Below are positions 16,460 to 25,781 of a DNA stretch of 64,000 bases, piece by piece. The stretch is from Actinopolymorpha sp. NPDC004070. Its GTDB lineage: Bacteria; Actinomycetota; Actinomycetes; Propionibacteriales; Actinopolymorphaceae. The position numbers and the translations under genes are program-made. Every line of letters starts with the position of its first letter. The first letter of the stretch is position 1. Below the pieces are notes generated by a model. That model saw only the letters and a program-made list of their open reading frames with translations, ran no database searches and had not been told where the DNA came from. The stretch is from assembly GCF_040610475.1 (NCBI RefSeq), contig NZ_JBEXMJ010000021.1:12723-76722 (forward strand). Reading direction: 5' to 3'.

Positions 16460-17830
16460 TCAGGCGCCGAGCAGGTCGAGGTGGTGGACGTGGTCGCCGC
16501 TCCTGGCGAAGGTGCTGGCCGGGCGGTCCAGTCCGTAGTGGTCGCGCAGCGTCGTGCCGGTGTACTCGGTACGGAAGAGCCCGCGCCGGCGCAGGATGGG
16601 CACCACGTGGTCGACGAACTCCGACAGTCCGCTCGGCAGCACCGCCGGCATCACGTTGAACCCGTCCGCCGCACCGCCCGCGTGCCAGTCCGCGAGCGCG
16701 TCGGCCACCTGTTCGGGCGTACCGCTGAACGTCCGGTGCCCGCGGCCGCCGCCGAGCCGCCCGATCAGCTGCCGTACGGTCAGCCGCTCCCGGCGGGCCA
16801 GGGTCACGATGAGGGTGTAGCGGCTCTTGGCGCCCTCGATCTCGTCCTCCTCCGGCAGGTCCGCGGGTAGCTCCCGGTCCAGCGGCAGGTCCTCCGGGTC
16901 GACCCGGAGGGTGCGGGCCAGCTGCGCCCGGGCGTACTCCGGCACGATCAACTGGTCCAGTTCCTCCTCCCGGGCCCGGGCCTCGGCCTCGGTCGCCCCA
17001 AGCACGGGCACGATGCCCGGAAGGATCTTCACCCCGTCCGGGTCGCGGCCGGCCCGGGCCACCCGGGCCTTCAGGTCGGCGTAGAACGCCTGCGCGTCGG
17101 CGAGGGTCTGCTGCGCGGTGAACACCGCCTCGGCGTACTCCGCGGCGAGGTCCTTGCCGTCCTCGGACGACCCGGCCTGGACGAGGACCGGATGTGCCTG
17201 CGGCGAGCGGGGCACGTTGAGCGGCCCGCGTACGCGGAAGTACGGGCCGGCGTGGTCGACGCGGTGGACGCGCGACGCGTCCGCCCACACCCCGCTCTCC
17301 TTGTCGGCGAGGGCCGCGTCGTCGTCCCAGCTGTCCCACAGCCGCCGGGCGACCTCCAGGAACTCAGCCGCCCGCGCGTAACGGTCGCGGTGGCTCGGCA
17401 GCTCGTCGAGGCCGAAGTTGCGGGCGGCGTCCACCGACGCGGTGGTGACGACGTTCCAGCCCGCGCGGCCGCCGCTCACGTGGTCGACCGAGGCGAACCT
17501 GCGGGCCAGGTTGTACGGGTCGTTGTACGTGGTGGACGCGGTGGCGATCAGGCCGATGCGTTCGGTGGCGGCCGCGATCGCGGTGAGCAGGACGGTCGGC
17601 TCCAGCGACCCCGACGGCCGCCGGCCCACGTCGCCGAACAGCGCGGGGCTGTCGGCGAAGAAGACCGAGTCGAAGGTGCCGCGCTCGGCGATCCGGGCCA
17701 GCTCGCGGTAGTGCTCGACGTCGGTGTTGGCGTAGGGGTTGCTCTCCGGCAGTCGCCACGACGCCTCGTGGTGGCCTGTGCTCATCAAGAACGCGTTCAG
17801 GTGCAGGGGTTTGCGGGTGGGCGTACTCAT
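16460..17830 (-). CDS. FMN-dependent monooxygenase of the NtaA/SnaA/DszA (LLM) type
   Basis: 456 residues, a bacterial luciferase-like TIM-barrel enzyme that uses reduced FMN and O2 to cleave C-S or C-N bonds. Seen are [20 protein letters not shown] at the start, [19 protein letters not shown], and [20 protein letters not shown], all hallmarks of this subfamily. Because it lies in an operon with a sulfonate-type ABC transporter and a leader typical of sulfur genes, its substrate is probably an organosulfur compound (sulfone, sulfonate or thioether). The ATG overlaps the ABC ATPase stop by four bases (ATGA). Confidence 0.92.
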   Translation of the reverse strand: MSTPTRKPLHLNAFLMSTGHHEASWRLPESNPYANTDVEHYRELARIAERGTFDSVFFADSPALFGDVGRRPSGSLEPTVLLTAIAAATERIGLIATASTTYNDPYNLARRFASVDHVSGGRAGWNVVTTASVDAARNFGLDELPSHRDRYARAAEFLEVARRLWDSWDDDAALADKESGVWADASRVHRVDHAGPYFRVRGPLNVPRSPQAHPVLVQAGSSEDGKDLAAEYAEAVFTAQQTLADAQAFYADLKARVARAGRDPDGVKILPGIVPVLGATEAEARAREEELDQLIVPEYARAQLARTLRVDPEDLPLDRELPADLPEEDEIEGAKSRYTLIVTLARRERLTVRQLIGRLGGGRGHRTFSGTPEQVADALADWHAGGAADGFNVMPAVLPSGLSEFVDHVVPILRRRGLFRTEYTGTTLRDHYGLDRPASTFARSGDHVHHLDLLGA

Positions 17831-18612
17831 GCGGAGACCTCTTCGGGTCGGCGGGAGGAAACCTCGGGCTGGGCGGTCTGCAAGCCGCCGTTGACGATGC
17901 CCAGATGGGCGAGCAGGCGGGAACGGAGCTCGGCGAAGCGTGGGTCGGACGGGTCGCGCGGCGCGTCGATCGCCACCTCGACCTCGGTGTCGACCCGGCC
18001 CTCTGTGAGCACCAGCACCCGGTCCGCGAGAGCGATTGCCTCGTCGACGTCGTGGGTGACCAGCAGCACCGCGGGTCGATGCCGCTCGCACAGCTGGCGG
18101 AGCAGGCCGTGCATGCGGATCCGGGTGAGAGCGTCCAGGCTGCCGAACGGTTCGTCGGCCAGCAGCAGCTCCGGCTCGCGCACCAGTGAGCGGGCCAGTG
18201 CGACCCGCTGTTGTTCACCGCCGGACAGCTGGTTGGGCCAGGCGTGCTCCCGGCCGGCCAGCCCGACCTCGGCCAGGCTCTCCCGGCCCCTGTCGTCGGT
18301 GCCCGGTCCGGACAGGCCGAGCGTCACGTTGTCAAGGACGCGTTGCCACGGCAGCAGGCGGGAGTCCTGGAAGACCACAGAGACGTTTCGTGGCACCTCG
18401 ACCTGGCCGGTGCCCTCGACGTCGTGGTCCAGCCCGGCCAGTGCGCGGAGCAACGTGCTCTTGCCCGAGCCGCTGCGCCCCAGCAGGGCGACGAACTCTC
18501 CCGGCGCGATCGCCAGGTCCAGGTGGTCGAGGATGGTACGGTCGTCGAAGCTCCGGACGAGTGAGTCGACGCGCACCGCGGGCTCGGTCAGTCGGCCAGC
18601 GTACGTCGCCAT
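17827..18612 (-). CDS. ABC transporter ATP-binding protein, SsuB/TauB type
   Basis: 261 residues. Energises sulfonate-type uptake. Walker A is GRSGSGKST at about residue 47, the signature [15 protein letters not shown] at about 135, and Walker [16 protein letters not shown] at about 157, with the H-loop in [16 protein letters not shown] precedes the ATG at 18612, which lies 25 bases inside the permease gene. Its stop overlaps the monooxygenase start. Confidence 0.93.
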   Translation of the reverse strand: MATYAGRLTEPAVRVDSLVRSFDDRTILDHLDLAIAPGEFVALLGRSGSGKSTLLRALAGLDHDVEGTGQVEVPRNVSVVFQDSRLLPWQRVLDNVTLGLSGPGTDDRGRESLAEVGLAGREHAWPNQLSGGEQQRVALARSLVREPELLLADEPFGSLDALTRIRMHGLLRQLCERHRPAVLLVTHDVDEAIALADRVLVLTEGRVDTEVEVAIDAPRDPSDPRFAELRSRLLAHLGIVNGGLQTAQPEVSSRRPEEVSA

Positions 18613-19430
18613 GTCAGCGCCTTCCTCTGCACGAGTCGGACGGCGCCGTCGGAGGCCAGCCCGAGAATTCCGTAGACCACCAGGCCGACGACGATGATGT
18701 CGGTCTGGCCGTAGGTGCGGGCCAGCTCCATCATGTAGCCGATTCCGCTGGTGGCGTTGATCTGTTCCACGACCACCAGGGCCAGCCAGGCGCCCACCAC
18801 GGCGAAGCGCAACCCGAGCAGGAAGCCCGGGAGCGCACCGGGGAGGACGACCTTGCGGACGAACTGCCAGCGGCCAAGGCCGACCGTCTGCGCGAGCTCG
18901 ACGTACCGGCTGTCGATGGTGCGCAGGCCGTTGTGGGTGTGGATGTAGACCGGAACGAGTACGCCGAGGGTGATGGTGACGACCTTCATCGTCTCCCCGA
19001 TGCCGAACCACAGGATCAGCAGCGGCAACAGGGCCAGCGACGGTATCGCGCGCTTGATCTGGATCGGGCCGTCGATCAGTGCCTCGCCCAGCCGGCTCAG
19101 GCCGGAGGCCAGCGCGAGCACGGTGCCGACCGCGATTCCGATGGCCAGGCCGAGGAAGGCCCGCTGGGCGGAGACGGCCAGGTTGGCCGGCAGCCGGCCG
19201 TCGTTCACCAGGTCGATGGTCGTGATCACCACCGTCCAGGGAGCGGACAGGATCCGTGGGTCGATCAGGCCGGTCGCCGAGCCGGCCGACCACACGGCGA
19301 GCAGCAGCAGCGGGCCGACGGCGGATCCGAACCGGAGGGGCCGTCCCGGGCCGAGCCGGCGAGCACGCCGGACCGGCGCGGTGGTGGTCGCCCGCGCCGG
19401 TATCCGGACGGGCGGTGCGGTGGTGGTCAT
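18588..19430 (-). CDS. ABC transporter permease, SsuC/TauC type
   Basis: 280 residues with a basic N-terminal tail and six hydrophobic segments. The permease EAA-type loop is [20 protein letters not shown] at about residues 178-197. Closest in layout to sulfonate, nitrate and taurine permeases. Lies 43 bases after the binding-protein gene and overlaps the ATPase gene by 25 bases, so the three form one transporter. Confidence 0.92.
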   Translation of the reverse strand: MTTTAPPVRIPARATTTAPVRRARRLGPGRPLRFGSAVGPLLLLAVWSAGSATGLIDPRILSAPWTVVITTIDLVNDGRLPANLAVSAQRAFLGLAIGIAVGTVLALASGLSRLGEALIDGPIQIKRAIPSLALLPLLILWFGIGETMKVVTITLGVLVPVYIHTHNGLRTIDSRYVELAQTVGLGRWQFVRKVVLPGALPGFLLGLRFAVVGAWLALVVVEQINATSGIGYMMELARTYGQTDIIVVGLVVYGILGLASDGAVRLVQRKALTWRRTLAD

Positions 19431-19473
19431 CGGTTCGTCAGCCCCCTCGTCGATGTCGTGGCTGTCCCGGTGG

Positions 19474-20586
19474 TCATGGCGCTTCGTTCTTGATGGCGTC
19501 GGCGGCGACCGGCGCGAACCGCTGGTCGAAGAGGTCCGCGGCCTTCAGCTTCGGCTTGTCGGTCTCGCGGGCGAGCAGGTCGATGGTCTGTTGCTGGCGG
19601 GCGATCGCGGACTTCCAGTCGGCGGGGATGTCGGGGTGGCCGGACGTCTTCACCAGCCACCTCCCGTCCTCCTCGGACAGGCCCTGGTCCTTCACGTAGT
19701 AGCCGGCGATCCACTCCTGCGGGTGCTTGTCCATCCAGATCTGGGCGCGGGCCCAGTACTGCACGTACGCACGGATCGCGGCCGCCTTCGCCGGGTCCTC
19801 CAGCGTTGAGACCTGGGTGTAGAGGTGGCCGGGATCGTCGCGCAGCCCGTGCGGGATCGTGGTGCCGCCGTCCTTGGCGTACTTGCTGAGATACCGCTTG
19901 ATGGCCACGCCGCCGATCGGCGCGACGTCGACCTGCTTGCCGGCAAGGGCGTTGGGGTAGACGTCACCGGTGCTCGGCAGCTCCACCAGGGTCACGTCGG
20001 ACTTCGTGAGCCCGGCCTTGTGCAGGACGCGGAGGACCAGCGCGCCCTGTGCCTGGCCGGGGCTGTAGGCAATCTTCTTCCCGCGTAGGTCCGCCAGCGA
20101 GCGCACCTTCACTCCTGGTGCGATGCCGAGCTGGTAGATCGGGTGGTGAACGGGGTCCACGCGGAACTTCGCGGCGACGATCCGTACGTGCAGCCCGGTC
20201 CAGGTCGCGTGGATCGGCGGGATGTCGGCGACGGAGCCGACGTCGAGGGCGCCGGCGCGGAAGGCCTCGGTGGTCTGCGGGCCGCCGCTGATGTTGGCCC
20301 ACTTCACCTTGAACGGCAGCTTGTCGATCTGCCCGGACAGCTCCAGGGCCTTCTGTGTGGTGGGGTCGCCGATGGTGAGCGTCGTCCCCTTGGGCACCGA
20401 GGTCGGCAGCGGTGCGTTCAGCGCCAGCTTCTTGCCGGACCCGTCGGAGCCGCTCGCGCCTCCGGTGTCATCGGTGCCATTGGAGTCGGCCTTGCTCAGG
20501 CCGCATCCGGTCAGCAGGACGAGACCGGTGAGGAGGGCGAGACCGGCACGCAGGGTGCGGCGGGTACGCGGGACAGGCGAGGACAT
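19474..20586 (-). CDS. Sulfonate-type ABC substrate-binding lipoprotein
   Basis: 370 residues. Signal peptide with lipobox LTGC (Cys at about 27) makes it a lipid-anchored binding protein. The body matches SsuA-like periplasmic binding proteins: TLTIGDPTTQKALELSG, then AFRAGALDVGSVADIPPIHA and LADLRGKKIAYSPGQAQGA. AAGGAG precedes the ATG at 20586. First protein gene of the operon; its mRNA has a roughly 320-base leader carrying a short peptide and two hairpins. The preferred ligand within organosulfur compounds is not readable. Confidence 0.92.
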   Translation of the reverse strand: MSSPVPRTRRTLRAGLALLTGLVLLTGCGLSKADSNGTDDTGGASGSDGSGKKLALNAPLPTSVPKGTTLTIGDPTTQKALELSGQIDKLPFKVKWANISGGPQTTEAFRAGALDVGSVADIPPIHATWTGLHVRIVAAKFRVDPVHHPIYQLGIAPGVKVRSLADLRGKKIAYSPGQAQGALVLRVLHKAGLTKSDVTLVELPSTGDVYPNALAGKQVDVAPIGGVAIKRYLSKYAKDGGTTIPHGLRDDPGHLYTQVSTLEDPAKAAAIRAYVQYWARAQIWMDKHPQEWIAGYYVKDQGLSEEDGRWLVKTSGHPDIPADWKSAIARQQQTIDLLARETDKPKLKAADLFDQRFAPVAADAIKNEAP

Positions 20587-20660
20587 GGCAGAACTCCTTG
20601 CGGTGTGGGGATCCAGCCGGTCGCGGACACGACGGATCCGGACGCGGCGGGGAAGCGGTG

Positions 20661-20684
20661 GGGTGATTCGGCGATGAATCACCC
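20661..20684 (-). ncRNA. Second leader hairpin before the sulfur operon
   Basis: In the leader RNA, GGGTGATTC (20676-20684 side) and GAATCACCC form a perfect 9-bp stem around a 6-base loop. It lies 75 bases before the binding-protein start, between the attenuator-like hairpin and the gene. It may pair alternatively with other leader segments or stabilise the mRNA; this is inference. Confidence 0.6.
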
Positions 20685-20804
20685 GGCCGGGACGGTCGGC
20701 CGGGACGGGCCCACAGGTCCTGGGCGGCCGGGATCACCGTGCCGGACGCCTGCGAGGGCAGGCGAGACGCGGATGAGACGGTGCGCGATGGTGCGGGGAG
20801 AGAA

Positions 20805-20823
20805 GGGCTCGCCGAGCGAACCC
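20805..20823 (-). terminator. Attenuator-like hairpin just after the sulfur leader peptide
   Basis: On the minus-strand RNA, GGGUUCGC-UCG-GCGAGCCC forms an 8-bp stem with one G-U pair and a 3-base loop, followed by UUCUCUCC. It begins ten bases after the leader-peptide stop (20833). Position and form suit transcription attenuation governed by ribosome movement on the leader peptide. Confidence 0.65.
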
Positions 20824-20832
20824 GTCCGGACG

Positions 20833-20907
20833 TCAGCGACAGGTCGCGCTGGCGACGTGCATCAGATCGATCTCACGCCGTTGGGTGAGGAGGAGTGCTG
20901 CCCACAT
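20833..20907 (-). CDS. Actinobacterial sulfur-gene leader peptide (24 aa)
   Basis: A 24-codon ORF on the strand of the sulfur operon encodes MWAALLLTQRREIDLMHVAS followed by ATCR. It matches the widespread actinobacterial putative leader peptide with core LLT-x-RR-x-IDL-x-RVASA-x-CR found upstream of sulfonate and cysteine genes; the penultimate cysteine codon is the expected sensor of charged Cys-tRNA. The codon for Cys is TGT next to the stop. A TATGGT box six to seven bases before the ATG suggests a leaderless transcript. It precedes an attenuator-like hairpin. Regulation is inferred from family knowledge. Confidence 0.82.
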   Translation of the reverse strand: MWAALLLTQRREIDLMHVASATCR

Positions 20908-20914
20908 GACAATC

Positions 20915-20949
20915 ACCATAGCGACTAATTCCTACTGGATTACTATGGT
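20915..20949. promoter_or_regulatory. Inverted repeat in the divergent sulfur promoter region
   Basis: ACCATAG (20915-20921) and CTATGGT (20943-20949) are perfect 7-bp arms around 21 AT-rich bases, themselves holding TAATTCC and GGATTA in opposite orientation. This is the only AT-rich stretch for kilobases and lies between the leader-peptide start and the divergent FMN reductase gene. The left arm overlaps the likely -10 box of the leader. A sulfur-responsive repressor site is likely; which regulator is unknown. Confidence 0.65.
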
Positions 20950-21001
20950 ATCCGAAACCTGAGACGACTTGTTCTCGTACCGAGACCACCGCGGAGGACC
21001 C

Positions 21002-21616
21002 ATGACCCCCTCACCCGTCGCCGGCCCGGCCGCCCACCCGCTCCCGGAGCGGACATCGGTGGAGGCCCGCGACCCAGCCGCGTCCGTGGTCGCCCTGATC
21101 GGCAACCCGCGCCGGAACTCCCGTACCCGCGAGCTGACCGAACACCTCGCCTCCCGGCTGGTGGAGGATCTCGGCCTGCCCGGCACGGCCCTGCAGGTGG
21201 TCGACCTGGCGGAGTTCGGCGGCGCGGTCCTCGACGGCGGCCCGGCGGTCGACGAGGCGCTGGCGACGGTCACCTCCGCCTCGGTGCTGGTGGTGGCCAC
21301 GCCCGTGTACAAGGCGAGCTACACCGGGCTGCTCAAGTCGTTCCTCGACCGCCTCGGCGGCGGCGCCCTGCGTGGGGTGGCGGCGGTGCCGATGACCGTG
21401 GCGGGCGCCGCGATCCACCGGCTGGTCGCCGACGTCCACCTGCGTCCGCTGCTGGTGGAGCTGGGTGCGAGCACACCCACCCGGGCCTTCGCGGTCGAGG
21501 AGGCGGTGCTGGCCGACCCGGCCGCGACGGTGGAGGAGTGGGTACGCGCCGAGGCGCCGACCCTCACGAGGCTGCTCCGCCCGGTCGAGAGTACGGCGCT
21601 TGCCGCCGCTCGCTGA
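21002..21616 (+). CDS. NAD(P)H-dependent FMN reductase, SsuE/MsuE type
   Basis: 204 residues, flavodoxin-like fold. VVALIGNPRRNSRTREL near the N-terminus is the phosphate-binding start and ATPVYKASYTGLLKSFLD the flavin-binding segment of SsuE-like reductases. The first about 35 residues are an extra, likely flexible, tail. GGAGG precedes the ATG at 21002. It is transcribed away from the sulfur operon across the shared inverted repeat, and probably gives reduced FMN to the same monooxygenase, which already has another reductase. Confidence 0.9.
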   Translation: MTPSPVAGPAAHPLPERTSVEARDPAASVVALIGNPRRNSRTRELTEHLASRLVEDLGLPGTALQVVDLAEFGGAVLDGGPAVDEALATVTSASVLVVATPVYKASYTGLLKSFLDRLGGGALRGVAAVPMTVAGAAIHRLVADVHLRPLLVELGASTPTRAFAVEEAVLADPAATVEEWVRAEAPTLTRLLRPVESTALAAAR

Positions 21617-21819
21617 CAATGCGAGGTTGACGAGGTGTGCGAGGCCGGTCTGCTCGGCACCGCGGAGAGCCTGGTGACTTCCCACGCCGGGTCACCGTCG
21701 GCTGACGGACCCTCGGCTCTGCGCACCCGGGCTCGGGGGTGCGGACACTGGGAGACACCGGCGCGGGTGCCGCGGTGGCACGGCCGTACGTCCGGGGCGG
21801 TCGTGGTCCGGAGGTGTCG

Positions 21820-22062
21820 ATGAGTTCGGGCGAAGAGTCGGGTGAACGCCCGGGCCCGCGCTCGGACGAACGCCGGACCGAGCTTCCGGACCAGCGTTCG
21901 GAAGCTCCGAAGGCCGACCGGACGTCGGAGCCGGACCGGCCGACCGCGCCTGAGGAGTCGGCCTCGCCATCCCCGCAGGCGAGGAAGGCGAGCGTGAGGA
22001 CGGTCCGGCGGTGCCGGAGACGGCCACGACCAAGGAGTAATCATCAGATGTCTAGTCGATAG
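21820..22062 (+). CDS. Possible small disordered protein (80 aa)
   Basis: A weak call. The ATG has GGAGG six bases upstream, but the product is only Ser/Glu/Arg/Pro/Asp with an Arg-rich end, and a 9-bp inverted repeat lies inside it. It could be random coding potential in GC-rich DNA. The rest of the 454-bp gap 21617-22070 shows no gene; the last 30 bases before 22071 are more AT-rich and may hold the GH51 promoter. Confidence 0.25.
   Translation: MSSGEESGERPGPRSDERRTELPDQRSEAPKADRTSEPDRPTAPEESASPSPQARKASVRTVRRCRRRPRPRSNHQMSSR
21880..21907. repeat. Perfect 9-bp inverted repeat upstream of the GH51 gene
   Basis: GAGCTTCCG (21880-21888) and CGGAAGCTC (21899-21907) flank a 10-base loop. It may be a terminator for the upstream reductase (264 bases away), an operator for the arabinofuranosidase, or part of the doubtful 80-residue ORF. 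Confidence 0.55.
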
Positions 22063-22070
22063 GCTGCACC

Positions 22071-23630
22071 ATGCCTACGCGACGCACCGCCCGCGCCGTT
22101 GTCAACGTCGACCTGCCCGGGCCCCAGATCAGCAGACATCTCTACGGGCACTTCGCCGAGCATCTCGGCCGCTGCGTCTACGGCGGCTTCTACGTCGGGC
22201 CGGACTCCGCCATCCCCAACGAGGCGGGCATCCGTCTCGACGTGGTGGAGGCGCTGCGCGCGCTGAACATCCCCAACCTGCGGTGGCCCGGCGGCTGTTT
22301 CGCCGACGAGTACCACTGGAAGGACGGCATCGGCCCCAAGGACCAGCGGCCGGCGATGGTCAACACCAACTGGGGCGACGTCGAGGAGAACAACCACTTC
22401 GGCACGCACGAGTTCATGGCACTGTGTGAGTTGCTCGGTGCGGAGCCGTACGTCAACGGCAACGTCGGCAGCGGCACCGTCCGCGAGATGAGCGAATGGG
22501 TGGAGTACCTCACCCGCGACGGCGACAGCCCGATGGTGCGCCTGCGCAAGGAGAACGGACGCGAGGCCCCGTGGCGGGTGCCGTTCTGGGGAATCGGCAA
22601 CGAGGCCTGGGGTTGCGGCGGCAACATGCGGGCCGAGCACTACGCCGACCTCGCCCGCCGGTACGCCACGTACTGCCGCGACCAGGCCGGCAACAAGCTC
22701 TACCGGATCGCCGCCGGCGCCCACGACCGCGACTACGCCTGGACCGAGGCGCTGATGAAGGCGCTCAACCCGCTGGGCTGCACCAACCGGCCGCGGGGTT
22801 ATTACCAGGGCGTCTCGCTGCACTACTACACGCTGGCCGGGCCGTGGCACGCCAAGGGAAGCGCCACCGACTTCAGCGAGGACGACTACTACCGCACGCT
22901 CGCCGCCGCCCGCGCGATGGACGAGATCATCGCCGGGCACTCCCGGGTGATGGACTGCTACGACGCGGGCGCCCAGGTCGGCCTGGTGGTCGACGAGTGG
23001 GGCACCTGGTGGGACGTCGAGCCCGGCACCAATCCGGGCTTCCTGTTCCAGCAGAACACTCTGCGCGACGCGCTGGTCGCCAGCGTGACGTTCGACATCT
23101 TCCACCAGCACGCCCGCCGGGTGGTGATGGCCAACATCGCGCAGACCGTCAACGTGTTGCAGGCGATGTTGCTCACCGACGGGAACCAACTCGTCCGCAC
23201 TCCGACCTACCACGTGTTCGAGATGAACAAGGGGCACCAGGACGCCCACAACCTTCCGGTACACCTGTCGACGGAGGGGACGTCACGGGCGTACGGCGAG
23301 GGCGAGCCGGCGGGCGAGCTCGAGACGGTGTCGGTGTCGGCGAGCGTCAAGGACGGCGACCTGCTGGTGTCGTTGACGAACCTCGACGCCACCGAGTCCG
23401 TCACTGTCAACTTCGACCTGCGGGGCGGCTCCGTCGCCGAGCTGACCGGCCGGATCCTCACCTCCTCCGCGCTCAACGGTCACAACCGCCCCGGGGAGCC
23501 GGACGCCGTGGTACCGACAACGTTCGACGGCTTCACCGTGGCCGACCGGGACGCCGGCGCGTTCGGTGTCGGTGTGACGGTCGAGGTGCCGCCGCACTCG
23601 TTCGTCACGCTCGCCGGACGAATTGGCTGA
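22071..23630 (+). CDS. Alpha-L-arabinofuranosidase, family GH51
   Basis: 519 residues, no signal peptide, so it acts inside the cell on imported arabino-oligosaccharides. The acid/base glutamate is E178 in GIGNEAWG and the nucleophile E309 in VVDEWGTWW. The catalytic TIM barrel covers residues 20-340 and a beta-sandwich follows to the C-terminus. [19 protein letters not shown] is the typical barrel motif. No strong ribosome site; a TAGGCT box five bases before the ATG could give a leaderless message. Stands alone. Confidence 0.95.
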   Translation: MPTRRTARAVVNVDLPGPQISRHLYGHFAEHLGRCVYGGFYVGPDSAIPNEAGIRLDVVEALRALNIPNLRWPGGCFADEYHWKDGIGPKDQRPAMVNTNWGDVEENNHFGTHEFMALCELLGAEPYVNGNVGSGTVREMSEWVEYLTRDGDSPMVRLRKENGREAPWRVPFWGIGNEAWGCGGNMRAEHYADLARRYATYCRDQAGNKLYRIAAGAHDRDYAWTEALMKALNPLGCTNRPRGYYQGVSLHYYTLAGPWHAKGSATDFSEDDYYRTLAAARAMDEIIAGHSRVMDCYDAGAQVGLVVDEWGTWWDVEPGTNPGFLFQQNTLRDALVASVTFDIFHQHARRVVMANIAQTVNVLQAMLLTDGNQLVRTPTYHVFEMNKGHQDAHNLPVHLSTEGTSRAYGEGEPAGELETVSVSASVKDGDLLVSLTNLDATESVTVNFDLRGGSVAELTGRILTSSALNGHNRPGEPDAVVPTTFDGFTVADRDAGAFGVGVTVEVPPHSFVTLAGRIG

Positions 23631-23722
23631 CCCTGTTCGGCCGACGGGTGAGCACCGCGCGGAGTGGGTATCGACGCGATGAGTGATCTTCGGGTGGTGG
23701 CTGGCGAGCGGGGGCGGCTTCG

Positions 23723-25294
23723 GTGGCTGTGCGGTGTCGGCGAACCGGACGGGCCGTTGCCTGGCTGACGCTCGCCCTCGCCCTGGTGACGACGGGGTGT
23801 TCGGGACCGGGCGGCGCCCCGGCCGCCCCGAAGGCCTCGCCGTTGCTCACCCGGAACGCCTCGGCGAAGCCCACCCCCGCGCGCCCCGCGGTCGAGGTGG
23901 AGAACTCCCGGCGCGGCACGACGCAATGGAAGCTTGACAGGAAGGGACCGAACGCGGCGATCGAGGGGTACGCCGACAAGGTCGCGGTCCGTTCGGGCGA
24001 ACCGTTCCGGCTGTTCGTCTCCACGACGGCCGACGGCTACCGGGCCGTGGCGTACAGGATCGGATGGTACGGCGGCACCGGCGGCCGGGAGGTGTGGCGG
24101 TCGCCGGCGATGGGAGGGCGCCGGCAACCGAAGCCGGTGGTGACGCGCCCGCTCAACACCGTGACCGCCGCGGCGTGGTCACCGTCCATGACGGTCCGGA
24201 CGACCGGATGGCCGGAGGGCGACTATCTGGTCAAGCTGACCTCGACCGCGGGGTACGAGCGCTACGTCCCCGTCACGGTCCGCTCCACCGACACGCACGG
24301 GAAGGCGGTGCTGGTCAACGCCGTCACCACCTGGCAGGCCTACAACCTGTGGGGCGGCTACGACCTCTATCAGGGACCGACCGGGTTCGCGGACCGGTCG
24401 CGGGCGGTGAGTTTCGACCGGCCCTACGACGATGCCGGCATCTCGCGCTTCCTGACCACCGAGCGGGCCGCGGTCGTGTTCGCGGAGCGGATGAAGCTCC
24501 CGCTCGCCTACATCACCGACGTGGAGCTCTCGACGCGGCCGGGCCTGCTCGCCGGTGCGCGGGCGATCATCAGCCTCGGACACGACGAGTACTGGTCGAA
24601 GGCGATGCGGGACAACGCGATCCGGGCCCGTGACGCCGGCACCAACCTCGCGTTCCTGGGCGCGAACGCCGTCTACCGGCACATCCGTTTCGCCAGTACG
24701 CCGCACGGTCCGAACCGGTTGGTGGTCTGCTACAAGTCCGTCTCGGAGGACCCGATGCGGCGCCGGGATTCGACCGAGACGACCCAGGACTGGCGGCTGC
24801 CACCGAACCCACGTCCGGAGAGCGAACTCACCGGCCTGGCCTACGACTGTTTCCCGGCCGACGCCGCGTTCGTGGTCGTCAACCCGAAGAACTGGTTGTT
24901 CGCCGGGACCGGCGTACGGAAGGGAACGCGGTTCGCGAGCCTCGTGGGCGTGGAGTCCGACCGGCTGGACCTCAGCTATCCGACCCCACGGCCGATCGAG
25001 ATCCTCTCCAACTCGCCCGTCCAGTGCGGTACCAAGGGAAGTACCTGGGCCAACTCCTCCTACTACACCGATGACTCGGGAGCGGGTGTGTTCGACACCG
25101 GCACCATGCGATGGGTTCCGGCGCTGGCACGCTCCAGGCGCTTCGACGCCCGCACCTGGCGGTTCGTCGAACGTGTCACAGCCAACCTGCTCAGGGTGTT
25201 CGCGGCGGGCCCGGCCAGACACAGACACCCCGCCCACGACAACGCCGACAAGTACACACACGGGGGCGGCCGGTGGGGAAGCCCGCCGGACTGA
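23723..25294 (+). CDS. Secreted lipoprotein with N,N-dimethylformamidase beta-subunit-like domain
   Basis: 523 residues, GTG start with a G-rich site upstream. Signal peptide with lipobox TTGC gives a lipid anchor. Residues about 50-500 match the large domain related to the dimethylformamidase beta subunit: RIGWYGGTGGREVW, then NAVTTWQAYNLWGGYDLY and SLGHDEYWSKAMRDNAI. Most such secreted actinobacterial proteins have unknown substrates, so DMF hydrolysis should not be assumed. Flanked by GH51 and a small membrane protein. Confidence 0.82.
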   Translation: MAVRCRRTGRAVAWLTLALALVTTGCSGPGGAPAAPKASPLLTRNASAKPTPARPAVEVENSRRGTTQWKLDRKGPNAAIEGYADKVAVRSGEPFRLFVSTTADGYRAVAYRIGWYGGTGGREVWRSPAMGGRRQPKPVVTRPLNTVTAAAWSPSMTVRTTGWPEGDYLVKLTSTAGYERYVPVTVRSTDTHGKAVLVNAVTTWQAYNLWGGYDLYQGPTGFADRSRAVSFDRPYDDAGISRFLTTERAAVVFAERMKLPLAYITDVELSTRPGLLAGARAIISLGHDEYWSKAMRDNAIRARDAGTNLAFLGANAVYRHIRFASTPHGPNRLVVCYKSVSEDPMRRRDSTETTQDWRLPPNPRPESELTGLAYDCFPADAAFVVVNPKNWLFAGTGVRKGTRFASLVGVESDRLDLSYPTPRPIEILSNSPVQCGTKGSTWANSSYYTDDSGAGVFDTGTMRWVPALARSRRFDARTWRFVERVTANLLRVFAAGPARHRHPAHDNADKYTHGGGRWGSPPD

Positions 25295-25323
25295 ACCCTG
25301 CGATCACCCGCCGCCGCGCCAGG

Positions 25324-25707
25324 TCAGGTGAGGATCTTCGACTTCGCCTGCTGGAACTCCGCCTCGGAGATGTCGCCGTGGTCGCGTAGCTGGGCGAGCT
25401 TGCTCAGCTCGTCAGCCTGGCTCGGCACCCGCGCCGTCGTGCGTACGTACTCCTGGACCGCCTGTTCCTGCTTCTGGGCACGGGCCAGCTCGCGCTCGTT
25501 CATCGAGCTGCCGCGCGCGATGAGATACACGAACACGCCGAGGAACGGCAGGACGATGACGAACAGCGTCCAGCCCGCCTTTGCCCAGCCGCCCATGTCG
25601 TGGCTGCGGAAGATGTCGCTGATCACCTTCACCAGCAGGAAGATCCACAGGATCCACAGGAACAGCCAGAACATGGTGAGGAATACGTTGAGAAGTGGGT
25701 AATCCAT
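25324..25707 (-). CDS. PLDc_N/SHOCT small membrane protein
   Basis: 127 residues. Two hydrophobic helices (about 8-30 and 45-66) make a PLDc_N-like membrane unit, followed by a charged linker and a C-terminal SHOCT motif (KLAQLRDHGDISEAEFQQAK). SHOCT is a short oligomerisation or recruitment motif. GGGGGAA precedes the ATG at 25707. Common single gene in actinobacteria; role unknown. Confidence 0.85.
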   Translation of the reverse strand: MDYPLLNVFLTMFWLFLWILWIFLLVKVISDIFRSHDMGGWAKAGWTLFVIVLPFLGVFVYLIARGSSMNERELARAQKQEQAVQEYVRTTARVPSQADELSKLAQLRDHGDISEAEFQQAKSKILT

Positions 25708-25781
25708 GACGTTCCCCCGAACGTGACCCGTGCGCGCACGGCTCCTTCCATGGTAGGCATCCGTGCGCGCTTTCGGGTATG

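Noticed and set aside
20906..20962. 18-codon forward ORF beginning MTITIATNSYW with GAGGAG upstream
   Set aside because: It overlaps the inverted repeat and the start of the opposite leader peptide, which has clear family likeness; the forward one has none.
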